Shown: positions 52,970-60,205 of the stretch, piece by piece
Position numbering within the stretch: position 1 is the first letter of the stretch
Layout: every line of letters starts with the position of its first letter
NCBI RefSeq assembly: GCF_030811555.1
Contig: NZ_JAUSQZ010000001.1
Span: 4,957,241-5,021,240, forward strand
Direction: 5' to 3'
Source: Kineosporia succinea
Lineage (GTDB): Bacteria; Actinomycetota; Actinomycetes; Actinomycetales; Kineosporiaceae
DNA: 64,000 nt
Made by a program: the position numbers and the translations under genes
The notes under the pieces: model-generated
What the model was told of the DNA's origin: nothing
What the model saw: only the letters and a program-made list of their open reading frames with translations
Databases searched by the model: none

Positions 52970-53446
52970 GTGGACAACTGGGGTGACCACGCCTGGCTGA
53001 TCTGGATCGGTGTGGCCGTGGTGTTCGGCCTGATCGAGATCACGTCGCTCGACTTCTTCTTCCTCATGCTCGCCGGTGGGGCGCTCGCCGCCTCCGCCGC
53101 CGATGCCGTGGGCGCCCCGCTCGCCGTGCAGGTGATCGCGTTCGCGGCCGCCTCCGGTGTGCTGCTCTTCGTCGCCCGCCCGCCGCTCAGGGCGTGGACG
53201 CAGAAGGGCGACCGCACGATCACGGGTACCGCCGCGCTGGTGGGCCACCAGGCCCGCGTCGTCGAGCCGGTCACCGAGACCAGTGGTCTCGTGAAACTGT
53301 CCGGCGAGGTCTGGAGCGCGCGCGTCGAGCCCGGTGCCCTCACGCTCGAGGTCGACAGCCCGGTGCACGTGATCAAGATCGACGGCGCCACCGCCGTGGT
53401 GGCCCCGACGACCCAGCTCCCCGAGATCCCCGAAGGAAGGCAGTAG
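52970..53446 (+). CDS. NfeD family membrane protein (short form)
   Basis: A 158-residue protein. Three hydrophobic segments (about 8-65, with 'WLIWIGVAVVFGLIEITSLDFFFLMLAGGALAAS') precede a soluble OB-fold domain ('GDRTITGTAALVGHQARVVEPVTETSGLVKLSGEVWSARV'). Short NfeD proteins are partners of stomatin/SPFH proteins in membrane microdomains. The GTG at 52970 follows AAGGAGG. It precedes the SPFH gene by two bases, the same pair as mycobacterial Rv1487-Rv1488. Confidence 0.92.
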   Translation: MDNWGDHAWLIWIGVAVVFGLIEITSLDFFFLMLAGGALAASAADAVGAPLAVQVIAFAAASGVLLFVARPPLRAWTQKGDRTITGTAALVGHQARVVEPVTETSGLVKLSGEVWSARVEPGALTLEVDSPVHVIKIDGATAVVAPTTQLPEIPEGRQ

Positions 53447-53448
53447 TC

Positions 53449-54564
53449 ATGGAACCAGGTGATGTCGTGCTCCTCGTCGTACTGGCACTGGTGGTGATCC
53501 TGGTCGGCACCACGATCGCGAAGGCGATCCGCATCGTCCCCCAGGCCACCTCGGTCATCGTCGAGCGGCTCGGGCGCTACTCCCGCACCCTGGAACCCGG
53601 CCTGCACTTCCTGGTTCCGTTCGTCGACCGTCCGCGCGCCGTGGTCGACCTGCGCGAGCAGGTCGTCTCGTTCCCGCCGCAGCCGGTGATCACGTCCGAC
53701 AACCTGGTCGTGAACATCGACACGGTGATCTACTTCCAGCCGACCGACCCCAAGGCCGCGGTCTACGAGATCTACAACTACATCCAGGGCATCGAGCAGC
53801 TCACCGTCACCACGCTCCGCAACGTGATCGGCTCGCTCGACCTGGAGCAGACCCTGACCAGCCGCGACCAGATCAACGGTCAGCTGCGGGGGGTGCTCGA
53901 CGAGGCCACCGGCCGCTGGGGCATCCGGGTGAACCGGGTCGAGCTCAAGGCGATCGACCCGCCGGCCTCGGTGCAGGACTCGATGGAGAAGCAGATGCGC
54001 GCCGAGCGTGACCGGCGCGCGGCCATCCTGAACGCCGAGGGCGTCAAGCAGTCGCAGATCCTCACGGCCGAGGGTGACAAGCAGTCCGCCATCCTGCGGG
54101 CCGAGGGCCAGGCCCAGGCCGCGGTGCTCAAGGCCCAGGGTGAGTCCCGCGCCATCACCCAGGTGTTCGACGCCATCCACCGCGGCGACGCCGACCCCAA
54201 GCTGCTGGCCTACCAGTACCTGCAGATGCTGCCGCAGATCGCGAACGGCACGGCCAGCAAGATGTGGATCGTGCCGACCGAGCTCACCGCGGCCCTGGGC
54301 AGCATCACCAGTGCGCTCGGGGGCGACACCGCCGTGTCCCCGCCGGCGGCGGCTGCGCGGCCCAGCTCCGACGTGGTGGACAACCCGTTCGCCGACACCC
54401 AGCTCGAAGACCCGAACGAGGCGCTGGAGCGGGCCCGTCGGGAGGCCGCCGGGGCCTCCGCCGAGGCCGACGCCGACGCCCGCAAGGTCTCGGGTGCCGG
54501 CCCGGCCGGGTACACGCAGCCGATCCAGCAGCGGGACGACTTCGGTACTCCGCCGCAGCAGTAG
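53449..54564 (+). CDS. SPFH/stomatin-like membrane protein (QmcA type)
   Basis: A 371-residue protein: an N-terminal transmembrane helix (about 5-25), the SPFH domain (about 30-190, 'SVIVERLGRYSRTLEPGLHFLVPFVDR'), then a coiled region with repeated 'ILRAEGQAQAAVLKAQGES'-type units, and a low-complexity C terminus. Stomatin-like proteins form large membrane rings with proteases or NfeD. The ATG at 53449 lies shortly after a GAAGGAAGG stretch; the longer upstream frame is shadow over nfeD. It converges on the transglycosylase gene with five bases between stops. Confidence 0.92.
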   Translation: MEPGDVVLLVVLALVVILVGTTIAKAIRIVPQATSVIVERLGRYSRTLEPGLHFLVPFVDRPRAVVDLREQVVSFPPQPVITSDNLVVNIDTVIYFQPTDPKAAVYEIYNYIQGIEQLTVTTLRNVIGSLDLEQTLTSRDQINGQLRGVLDEATGRWGIRVNRVELKAIDPPASVQDSMEKQMRAERDRRAAILNAEGVKQSQILTAEGDKQSAILRAEGQAQAAVLKAQGESRAITQVFDAIHRGDADPKLLAYQYLQMLPQIANGTASKMWIVPTELTAALGSITSALGGDTAVSPPAAAARPSSDVVDNPFADTQLEDPNEALERARREAAGASAEADADARKVSGAGPAGYTQPIQQRDDFGTPPQQ

Positions 54565-54569
54565 CTGTT

Positions 54570-55685
54570 TCAGGCCGGGCGGGCGATGATCGCCCGCTCG
54601 GTCGTCAGCACCAGGTCGACGTACCAGTCGGCCCGGTTGTACGCGAACAGCGCGGTCCGGTCGCCCTTCCCGTCCCGGATGCCCGACGCGCACAGGTAGT
54701 TCGCGGCCGAGAAGATCGCGTCCTGCGGGTCCCACACGTCGGTCACCCCGTCCAGGTCACCGTCCACGCCGTAGGCCGCGAACGTGGCCGGCATGAACTG
54801 CATCGGCCCCTGCGCCCCGGCCGACGACGGCCCGACGTTGCGCCCGTGCCCGCTCTCCACCTGACCGACCGCCGCGAGCAGCGTCCACCGCAGCCCGGTG
54901 CAGGTACCCGCCGCCGACCGGTAGGCCGCCAGGTAGTCGGCGGGGATCCCCAGCGCCGTGACCGTGCCCGTAGCGCTGCGGCGATCGGCCTGCGCCCGGC
55001 TCTGCGCCTGGGCCAGGCGCTCGCGGGCCTGCTGCGCGGCGCGGGCCTTCCGGGCGGTCCGGTCCAGCCGGGCCAGCGTGACGCGGGCCCGCGTCAGGGC
55101 GGTCCCGGCCTGCTGCGCGTCGGTCTTCAGCTCGGTCATCGCCGCGGCCTGCTCGGCCGCCGCCGCGTCCGCGCGCGCCGCGGCGGCGTCGGCCCGGTTC
55201 GAGGTCAGCCGGGCGCTGCTCAGGGTCTCGTGGTCGGAGTCGAGCAGGTTCTTCATCAGCCGGGTGTTGGTGCTCTGCCGCCACAGCACGTCGCTGGGGG
55301 AGTCGGCGTCGAGCAACGTGGCGGTCAGCCCGGCCGCGCCGCCCGAGGCGTACACCGCGCGGATGTCCCGCTGCCGCTGCTTCTCGGCGGCCAGCTCGAG
55401 CCGGGCGAACCGCTCGGCGTCGTCCCCGGCCGCGTCGGCCGTCGCGAACGCCCGCGTCACCCGCGAAAGCTGCGTGGACACGGCCTTCTCGGCCTGCTCG
55501 TACTGCTCGAGGAGCTTCTCGACGCGCTCCTGCGCCCGGGACGCGCGGGCCTGCGCGTCATCGGCCGCGCCCGCTCGCGGCGGGGACGACCGGGGCGCCG
55601 CGGCTGCGCTCGCCGCCGGTCCGGACAGGACCGCGGCGAGCAGGACGGCGGCGAGCCCGGCCGCGCGCAGCAGGGGCACCGGCAC
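54570..55685 (-). CDS. lytic transglycosylase with coiled-coil N-terminal region
   Basis: A secreted cell-wall enzyme. From the GTG at 55685 it starts with a good signal peptide ('LLRAAGLAAVLLAAVLSGPAASA'), then a long coiled-coil rich in Ala/Arg/Gln (as in RipA/CwlO proteins), and a C-terminal SLT-type domain. The catalytic Glu is in 'AAVGQVESGHGRNVGPSSAGAQGPMQFMPATFAAYGVDGD', and 'DPQDAIFSAANYLC' follows. It cleaves glycan strands of peptidoglycan. The frame is open to 55820, where a GTG would add a Pro-rich stretch of 45 residues ahead of the signal peptide, so I consider that start less likely. Confidence 0.85.
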   Translation of the reverse strand: MPVPLLRAAGLAAVLLAAVLSGPAASAAAAPRSSPPRAGAADDAQARASRAQERVEKLLEQYEQAEKAVSTQLSRVTRAFATADAAGDDAERFARLELAAEKQRQRDIRAVYASGGAAGLTATLLDADSPSDVLWRQSTNTRLMKNLLDSDHETLSSARLTSNRADAAAARADAAAAEQAAAMTELKTDAQQAGTALTRARVTLARLDRTARKARAAQQARERLAQAQSRAQADRRSATGTVTALGIPADYLAAYRSAAGTCTGLRWTLLAAVGQVESGHGRNVGPSSAGAQGPMQFMPATFAAYGVDGDLDGVTDVWDPQDAIFSAANYLCASGIRDGKGDRTALFAYNRADWYVDLVLTTERAIIARPA

Positions 55686-55820
55686 CAGCGTCCGGGTCGG
55701 GGTGGGCGGGTTCCGGGGCACCCCGGGAAGATCGGCGCCCGGACCGGGGGCCTTGACCGGCGGCCGGCTGCCCGTCAGGGGCCGGCTGCCGACCGCGGGG
55801 CCGGGCGTGCACCGGGACAC

Positions 55821-55900
55821 CGGCCCGTCGACCAGCCCCGTCGACCAGCCCCGTCGACCAGCCCCGTCGACCAGCCCCGTCGACCGGCCCGTCGACCGGC
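55821..55900. repeat. 13-base tandem repeat with six GTCGAC sites
   Basis: GTCGAC occurs at 55827, 55840, 55853, 55866, 55879 and 55891. The first four steps are 13 bases and the last is 12, and the unit is CCAGCCCCGTCGA. It lies between the divergent transglycosylase and photolyase genes. Copy number in such arrays often varies between strains. Confidence 0.85.
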
Positions 55901-55955
55901 CGGACGCACGGTTCTCGGGATGCCGATCCGGAGGGGGAGCGGCAGATTACCGATC

Positions 55956-57449
55956 GTGACCGCTACCCGGGGCCGCCGTTGGCTCTTCGCCGACCAGCTG
56001 GGCCCGCACTTCCTCGACTCCGACGACCAGCCGGTGCTGCTCATCGAGTCGCGCCGGGTGTTCGAGCGGCGGCGGTTCCACCGGCGTAAGGCGCACCTGG
56101 TGCTGTCGGCGATGCGCCACCGCGCGGCCGAGCTGGGTGACCGCGCGCACTACCGCAAGGTCGCGACCTACGGCGAGGCACTGACGAAGAACCTCAGCGT
56201 CTGTGCCCCCACCACCTTCGCGGCCCGGCGCCTGATCGAGAAGCACGACGGCATCGAGGTGCTGCCCTCACGGGGCTACGCGATCGGCGAGGAGCAGTTC
56301 GCGCAGTGGGCGCAGCGCCGCCAGGGCCGCAAGCTGGTGATGGAGGACTTCTACCGCGACGTGCGCAAGCACCACCAGCTGCTGCTCGAGGGCGACGGCG
56401 AACCGGTCGGCGGGCGCTGGAACTACGACCAGGACAACCGTGAGCCACCTCCCCGGACCACGACGCTGGCCGAGGCGACCGGCGTCCGTGAGCCCTGGTG
56501 GCCGGAGGAGGACGAGATCGACGAGGAGGTCCGGGCCGACCTGGACCGCTGGGCGGCGCAGGGCGTGGAGTTCGCGGGCGAGGACGGCCCGCGCCGGTTC
56601 GCGGTCACCCGCGACGAGGCGCTGCGGGCGCTGGAGTCGTTCGTGACGACGCGGCTGGAGGACTTCGGGCCCTACGAGGACGCGATCCTCACCGGCGACC
56701 GCTGGATGGCCCACTCGCTGCTGTCGGTGCCGCTGAATCTGGGTCTGCTGCACCCGGTCGAGGTCGCGCGGCGGGCCGAGAAGGCCTACCGGGACGGGGA
56801 CGCCGGTCTCGCGAGCACGGAGGGTTTCATCCGGCAGGTGGTCGGCTGGCGGGACTACGTCTGGCACGTCTACTGGCACTTCGGTGACGACTACCGTCGA
56901 CGCAACCGGCTGAAGGCCCGGCGCCGGATCCCGGCCTGGTTCGCGGATCTCGACCCGGACGGCACGGTGGAGGCCAAGTGCCTCTCGAGCGCCCTGGCCT
57001 CGGTGCGGGAAGACGGCTGGGCGCACCACATCCCGCGGCTGATGGTGCTCGGGAACTGGGCCCTGCAGCGGGGGTACGACCCGGTCGCGATGACCGACTG
57101 GTTCCACACGAACTTCGTCGACGGCTACGACTGGGTCATGGTGCCCAACGTGGTCGGCATGGCCCTGCACGCCGACGGCGGCGCCATGATGACCAAGCCC
57201 TACGCGGCGGGTGGCGCCTACATCAACCGGATGAGCGACCACTGCGGCGGCTGCCGTTACGACCCGAAGAAGCGCCTGGGGGAGGACGCCTGCCCGTTCA
57301 CCGCGGGGTACTGGGCCTTCCTCGACCGTAACCGCGGCGAGTTCGCGAACAACCACCGGATGAGCCGCTCGTACGCGGGGATGGGGCGGCTGAAGGACCT
57401 GGAGGCGGTGCTGGAACAGGAGGCGCACCGGGGTTCGCGGGCCCCCTAA
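55956..57449 (+). CDS. Fe-S photolyase/cryptochrome (FeS-BCP, PhrB-like)
   Basis: A 497-residue member of the iron-sulfur bacterial cryptochrome/photolyase group, which repairs (6-4) photoproducts with FAD and light. Four cysteines that would bind the 4Fe-4S cluster are C342, C430, C433 and C446 ('DHCGGCRYD', 'GEDACPF'); their spacing matches Agrobacterium PhrB exactly (350, 438, 441, 454). FAD-region segments 'FIRQVVGWRDYVWHVYW' and 'HIPRLMVLGNWALQRGYDP' are present. The GTG at 55956 is chosen; an ATG at 55920 would add twelve residues that do not look conserved. Confidence 0.93.
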   Translation: MTATRGRRWLFADQLGPHFLDSDDQPVLLIESRRVFERRRFHRRKAHLVLSAMRHRAAELGDRAHYRKVATYGEALTKNLSVCAPTTFAARRLIEKHDGIEVLPSRGYAIGEEQFAQWAQRRQGRKLVMEDFYRDVRKHHQLLLEGDGEPVGGRWNYDQDNREPPPRTTTLAEATGVREPWWPEEDEIDEEVRADLDRWAAQGVEFAGEDGPRRFAVTRDEALRALESFVTTRLEDFGPYEDAILTGDRWMAHSLLSVPLNLGLLHPVEVARRAEKAYRDGDAGLASTEGFIRQVVGWRDYVWHVYWHFGDDYRRRNRLKARRRIPAWFADLDPDGTVEAKCLSSALASVREDGWAHHIPRLMVLGNWALQRGYDPVAMTDWFHTNFVDGYDWVMVPNVVGMALHADGGAMMTKPYAAGGAYINRMSDHCGGCRYDPKKRLGEDACPFTAGYWAFLDRNRGEFANNHRMSRSYAGMGRLKDLEAVLEQEAHRGSRAP

Positions 57450-57452
57450 AAT
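57447..57452 (+). promoter_or_regulatory. -10 element for a leaderless rRNA/tRNA methyltransferase mRNA
   Basis: TAAAAT lies six bases before the GTG at 57459, at the distance from which transcription would begin at the start codon itself. It overlaps the stop of the photolyase gene. No ribosome binding site is seen before the GTG. Confidence 0.5.
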
Positions 57453-57458
57453 CCTGCG

Positions 57459-58268
57459 GTGACCCTGATCCACCTCGATACTCCCGACGACCCCCGCCTC
57501 GCCGACTACGTGAGCCTGACCGACGTCGTCCTGCGCACCCGGCTCGAACCGGCCGGCGGTCTCTACATGGCCGAGAGCGAGAAGGTGATCCGCCGGGCGA
57601 TGCGGGCCGGGCACCGTCCGCGTTCGATGGTGCTGGCGCAGAACTGGCGTTCCTCGCTCGACGATCTGGTCGCCGACGTGCAGGCGACGGGGGCGCCGGT
57701 GTTCACCGGGCCGATCGAGCTGATCGAGCTGATCACCGGCTTCCACGTGCACCGCGGGGCGATCGCCGCCATGCACCGGCCGGCCCTGCCGCCGGTCGGG
57801 CAGGTGCTCGAGAACGCCCGGCGCGTGGTGGTTCTGGAGAACATCGTCGACCATACCAACGTGGGCGCGATCTTCCGGTCGGTCGCGGGCATCGGCGCCG
57901 ACGCCGTGCTGGTCACCCCGCGCTGCGCCGACCCGTTCTACCGCCGGTCGGTGCGGGTGTCGATGGGCACGGTGTTCCAGGTGCCGTGGACGCGTGTCGA
58001 CCCCTGGCCCGAGGGCATCGGGATGCTGCAGGAGGCCGGCTTCGAGGTCGGGGCGCTGGCCCTGAGCCCCCACGCGGTGAGCCTCGACGAGTTCGCCGCC
58101 CGCGCCCCGGAGAAGGTCGCGCTGATCCTCGGCACCGAGGGCGACGGGCTGAGCCGGGCCACGGTCGAGAACGCCGACCGCACGGTCATGATCCCGATGG
58201 CCGGGGGAGTGGACTCGCTCAACGTCGCGGCCGCGGCCGCCGTGGCGATGTGGGCACTGCGGGTGTGA
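57459..58268 (+). CDS. TrmH-family (SpoU) RNA 2'-O-methyltransferase
   Basis: A 269-residue SPOUT-class enzyme. The C-terminal part has the three SpoU motifs: 'VVVLENIVDHTNVGAIFRSV', 'ALILGTEGDGLSRATVENADRTVMIPM' and 'VDSLNVAAAAAVAMWAL'. The N-terminal 100 residues form the substrate-binding extension ('YMAESEKVIRRAMRAGHRPRSMVLAQ'). It methylates the ribose of a tRNA or rRNA nucleotide; which one is not evident. Likely leaderless from TAAAAT at 57447. A bidirectional terminator follows. Confidence 0.92.
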   Translation: MTLIHLDTPDDPRLADYVSLTDVVLRTRLEPAGGLYMAESEKVIRRAMRAGHRPRSMVLAQNWRSSLDDLVADVQATGAPVFTGPIELIELITGFHVHRGAIAAMHRPALPPVGQVLENARRVVVLENIVDHTNVGAIFRSVAGIGADAVLVTPRCADPFYRRSVRVSMGTVFQVPWTRVDPWPEGIGMLQEAGFEVGALALSPHAVSLDEFAARAPEKVALILGTEGDGLSRATVENADRTVMIPMAGGVDSLNVAAAAAVAMWALRV

Positions 58269-58271
58269 GAT

Positions 58272-58295
58272 CCGCTGATCGGGCCGGATCAGCGG
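58272..58295. terminator. Bidirectional terminator between RNA methyltransferase and EAL genes
   Basis: CCGCTGATC at 58272-58280 is the exact reverse complement of 58287-58295, with a six-base GGGCCG loop. The flanking genes converge here. Confidence 0.7.
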
Positions 58296-58308
58296 GGTCG
58301 GGTGCCGG

Positions 58309-59322
58309 TCAGGACAGCAGCCGCGGCCCGTCGTCGTCGATCGCGCGCGGCGGGGTGCGGTAGCTGTCCAGGTCGATGTAGCGCCCGGTCACCTCGGGCA
58401 CCAGCGGCACCGTCGGGTCGAACGACTCGGCCGACGGCGAGCCGCCCTGCCGCGGGATGAGACCGGGCTGGGTGTTCCAGACCCGCAGCCACTCGCAGAC
58501 CTCCGGCGACGGAGGCGCGAAACCCGGCCGCGCGCGTCCGAACAACCAGCCCGAGGCCAGCCGCACGCCGCAGCCACGCAGCACCGACGCCTCGTCCAGG
58601 CTCTCGACGTCCTCGGCCAGCACCGCCGCGCCGAGGTCCTCGGCCAGGTCCACCACGTTCTCCACCAGCCGGCGTCGCAGCGCGTGCTGGTGCACGTCGC
58701 GCACGAGCTCGGAGGGCACCCGGATCAGGTCGGGCACCAGGTGCTCCAGCGCCAGCAGGTCGTCGAGCCCGCCCGAGCCGACCCCGGCCGCGACCAGCAG
58801 CCCCCGCGCCCGCAGGCTGGAGAGCACGTCGATCGCCGGATGCCCGGGGGTGACGTGCGGCGTGATGAGACTCAGCACCAGGTCACTGATCTCGCCGGCG
58901 CGGTTGAGCACGCCCAGCACGTCACGGTGGCACAGGGCGTCGGCGTCCATCTCGACCGCGAGGAACTTGTCCGACGGCAGCGCGGAGCGTTCGCGCAGGG
59001 CGGCCTGCAGCGCGAGGGCGCCGAGCTGGCCGGAGAGCCCGGCCTGCGCGGCGGCCTCGAAGTAGGGGGCGGCGGAGCGGGCGGCCCAGTCACCGACGCG
59101 CACCGTGGCCTGGTAGCCCAGGCAGGTGCCGTCGGCGAGGGCCACCACGGGCCGGTGGATGCTGCGGATCGTCGCCGGCCGGGACAGCGTCTGGGCGATC
59201 TCCGGTTCCCGCGGCGCGATGACGGCCAGGTCCGAAGAGGCCGCATGGGTGGGCGGATCCTCATGGGGGCGCCCCGGAACGACAGTCGTCACGGCCGACA
59301 CGCTAGGTCCCGCAGGCACCAC
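58309..59322 (-). CDS. degenerate EAL-domain protein
   Basis: A 337-residue protein whose central part (about 55-290) follows the EAL fold but lacks the catalytic motifs. The E-A-L-x-R segment reads 'GYQATVRV'. The D-D-F-G-x-G region reads 'GVGSGGLDDLLALEHLVPDLIRVPSELV', with no Asp pair or Lys-x-Asp. The later E-x-V-E region is 'AEDVESLDEASVL'. Such proteins bind cyclic-di-GMP or act as dead partners, but do not cleave it. The N-terminal 50 residues and the C-terminal tail are not recognised. The GTG at 59322 is tentative; GTG codons at residues 8 and 11 are alternatives. Confidence 0.8.
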   Translation of the reverse strand: MVPAGPSVSAVTTVVPGRPHEDPPTHAASSDLAVIAPREPEIAQTLSRPATIRSIHRPVVALADGTCLGYQATVRVGDWAARSAAPYFEAAAQAGLSGQLGALALQAALRERSALPSDKFLAVEMDADALCHRDVLGVLNRAGEISDLVLSLITPHVTPGHPAIDVLSSLRARGLLVAAGVGSGGLDDLLALEHLVPDLIRVPSELVRDVHQHALRRRLVENVVDLAEDLGAAVLAEDVESLDEASVLRGCGVRLASGWLFGRARPGFAPPSPEVCEWLRVWNTQPGLIPRQGGSPSAESFDPTVPLVPEVTGRYIDLDSYRTPPRAIDDDGPRLLS

Positions 59323-59494
59323 AGTCCATTACTGCGTGTCAATAATTGATAACGCTCTGTCAGAGTGCCGGAATCTGCCCGACTCGCTGGTATTTCGGTG
59401 CCGAGGACGATCGGCGCTGACCGGGCAGATCAGGACCCACGAGCGCGGCGGGGTCGAAAAGCGTCCAAGCACGGACGTTGTGGTCGGGCCTGGG

Positions 59495-59588
59495 GGCTCA
59501 GGCCACCTGGAGCGGTGCCGCCTGTTCGGGGACGGGCCCGACGGCTCAGGCCACCTGGGGCGGTGCCGCCTGTTCGGGGACGGGCCCG
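59495..59588. repeat. 48-base tandem duplication at the marR 3' end
   Basis: Units 59495-59542 and 59543-59588 are identical over their first 46 bases except for A/G at position 17. The stop codon of the MarR gene (TGA, 59546-59548 on the minus strand) lies in the second unit; the first unit repeats the last codons and has its own in-frame TGA. This is a recent slippage or duplication event. Confidence 0.85.
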
Positions 59589-60121
59589 CGCTCGGCGCTG
59601 AACTCCGGGGCGAACTCGTGCTGGCGGGCCGTGCACTCCTGAGCGATCTCGTCGGAACTGTCGCGCAGCCCGGCCACGATTACGTCGGTGATCTGGCCGA
59701 GCTGGAGCATCTGCTCGCGGGTCAGCCGGTCGAACAGGTGCGTGCGCACGCTGCTCACGTGCAGCGGCGCGGCGGTGGAGAGAGCCTCGAAACCCTCGTC
59801 GGTGAGCACGGCGAACGCGCCCCGCCGGTCGGTGGGGCAGCTCTCGCGGCTGACCCAGCCGTTGGCCACGAGCCGGGCCACGGCGTGCGAGAGCCGGCTG
59901 CGCGAGGAGTCGCTGACCTCGGCCAGGTCGCTCATGCGCAGGCGCCGGTCGGGCGATTCGGACAGCCGCACGAGGATCTCGTAGTACGACTGCGGGATGC
60001 CGCTGTCACGCTGCAGTTCGCGGTCGAGCTGGGCGCTGAGCAACCTGGTCGCCGCCAGGTACGAGCGCCAGGTGTGGTGCTCGTCCTGATCAAGCCACCG
60101 TGGTTCCGTCATGTACGTCAT
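59546..60121 (-). CDS. MarR-family transcriptional regulator
   Basis: A 191-residue regulator. The winged helix (about 45-115) contains 'LRMSDLAEVSDSSRSRLSHAVARLVANGWVSRESCPTDRRGAFAVLTDEGFEAL', and the flanking helices 'SYLAATRLLSAQLDRELQRDSGIP' and 'FDRLTREQMLQLGQITDVIV' give the dimer. The ATG at 60121 has GAAAGG five bases upstream. The C-terminal tail (about 15 residues) comes from a 48-base unit that is tandemly duplicated. It is divergent from the lectin fusion gene, and two palindromes lie in or beside the 84-base gap, so it probably regulates that gene or itself. Confidence 0.9.
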   Translation of the reverse strand: MTYMTEPRWLDQDEHHTWRSYLAATRLLSAQLDRELQRDSGIPQSYYEILVRLSESPDRRLRMSDLAEVSDSSRSRLSHAVARLVANGWVSRESCPTDRRGAFAVLTDEGFEALSTAAPLHVSSVRTHLFDRLTREQMLQLGQITDVIVAGLRDSSDEIAQECTARQHEFAPEFSAERGPVPEQAAPPQVA

Positions 60122-60126
60122 CGTAC
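60113..60126. promoter_or_regulatory. Candidate operator GTACG-N4-CGTAC over the marR start
   Basis: A 5+5 inverted repeat spans the start codon of the MarR gene. Autorepression at such a position is common for this family. Confidence 0.4.
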
Positions 60127-60164
60127 CTTTCGGCTCCTCGTTCGTCGCGGGGAAGTTGAGCGCT

Positions 60165-60178
60165 CACCCAATTGGGTG
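60165..60178. promoter_or_regulatory. Perfect 14-base palindrome between marR and the lectin fusion gene
   Basis: CACCCAATTGGGTG is its own reverse complement. It is 27 bases before the GTG of the lectin fusion gene and AT-rich at its centre, as in many MarR operators. Confidence 0.6.
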
Positions 60179-60205
60179 GCCTGAACGGGCGGAACCGGGT
60201 CGACC

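Noticed and set aside
55821-55900. CRISPR-like array
   Set aside because: The repeat unit is 13 bases with no unique spacers and no cas genes nearby; it is a simple tandem repeat.
54264-57449. A 1061-codon open frame covering the SPFH end, the transglycosylase gene and the photolyase gene
   Set aside because: Only the part after 55956 has conserved sequence. The rest runs over the SPFH gene in another frame and antisense to the transglycosylase gene, a known effect of high GC.
59323-59494. A small gene between the EAL and MarR genes
   Set aside because: The open frames here are shadow-like or repeat-driven and lack a ribosome binding site; I see only the AT-rich upstream region of the EAL gene and the start of the tandem duplication.
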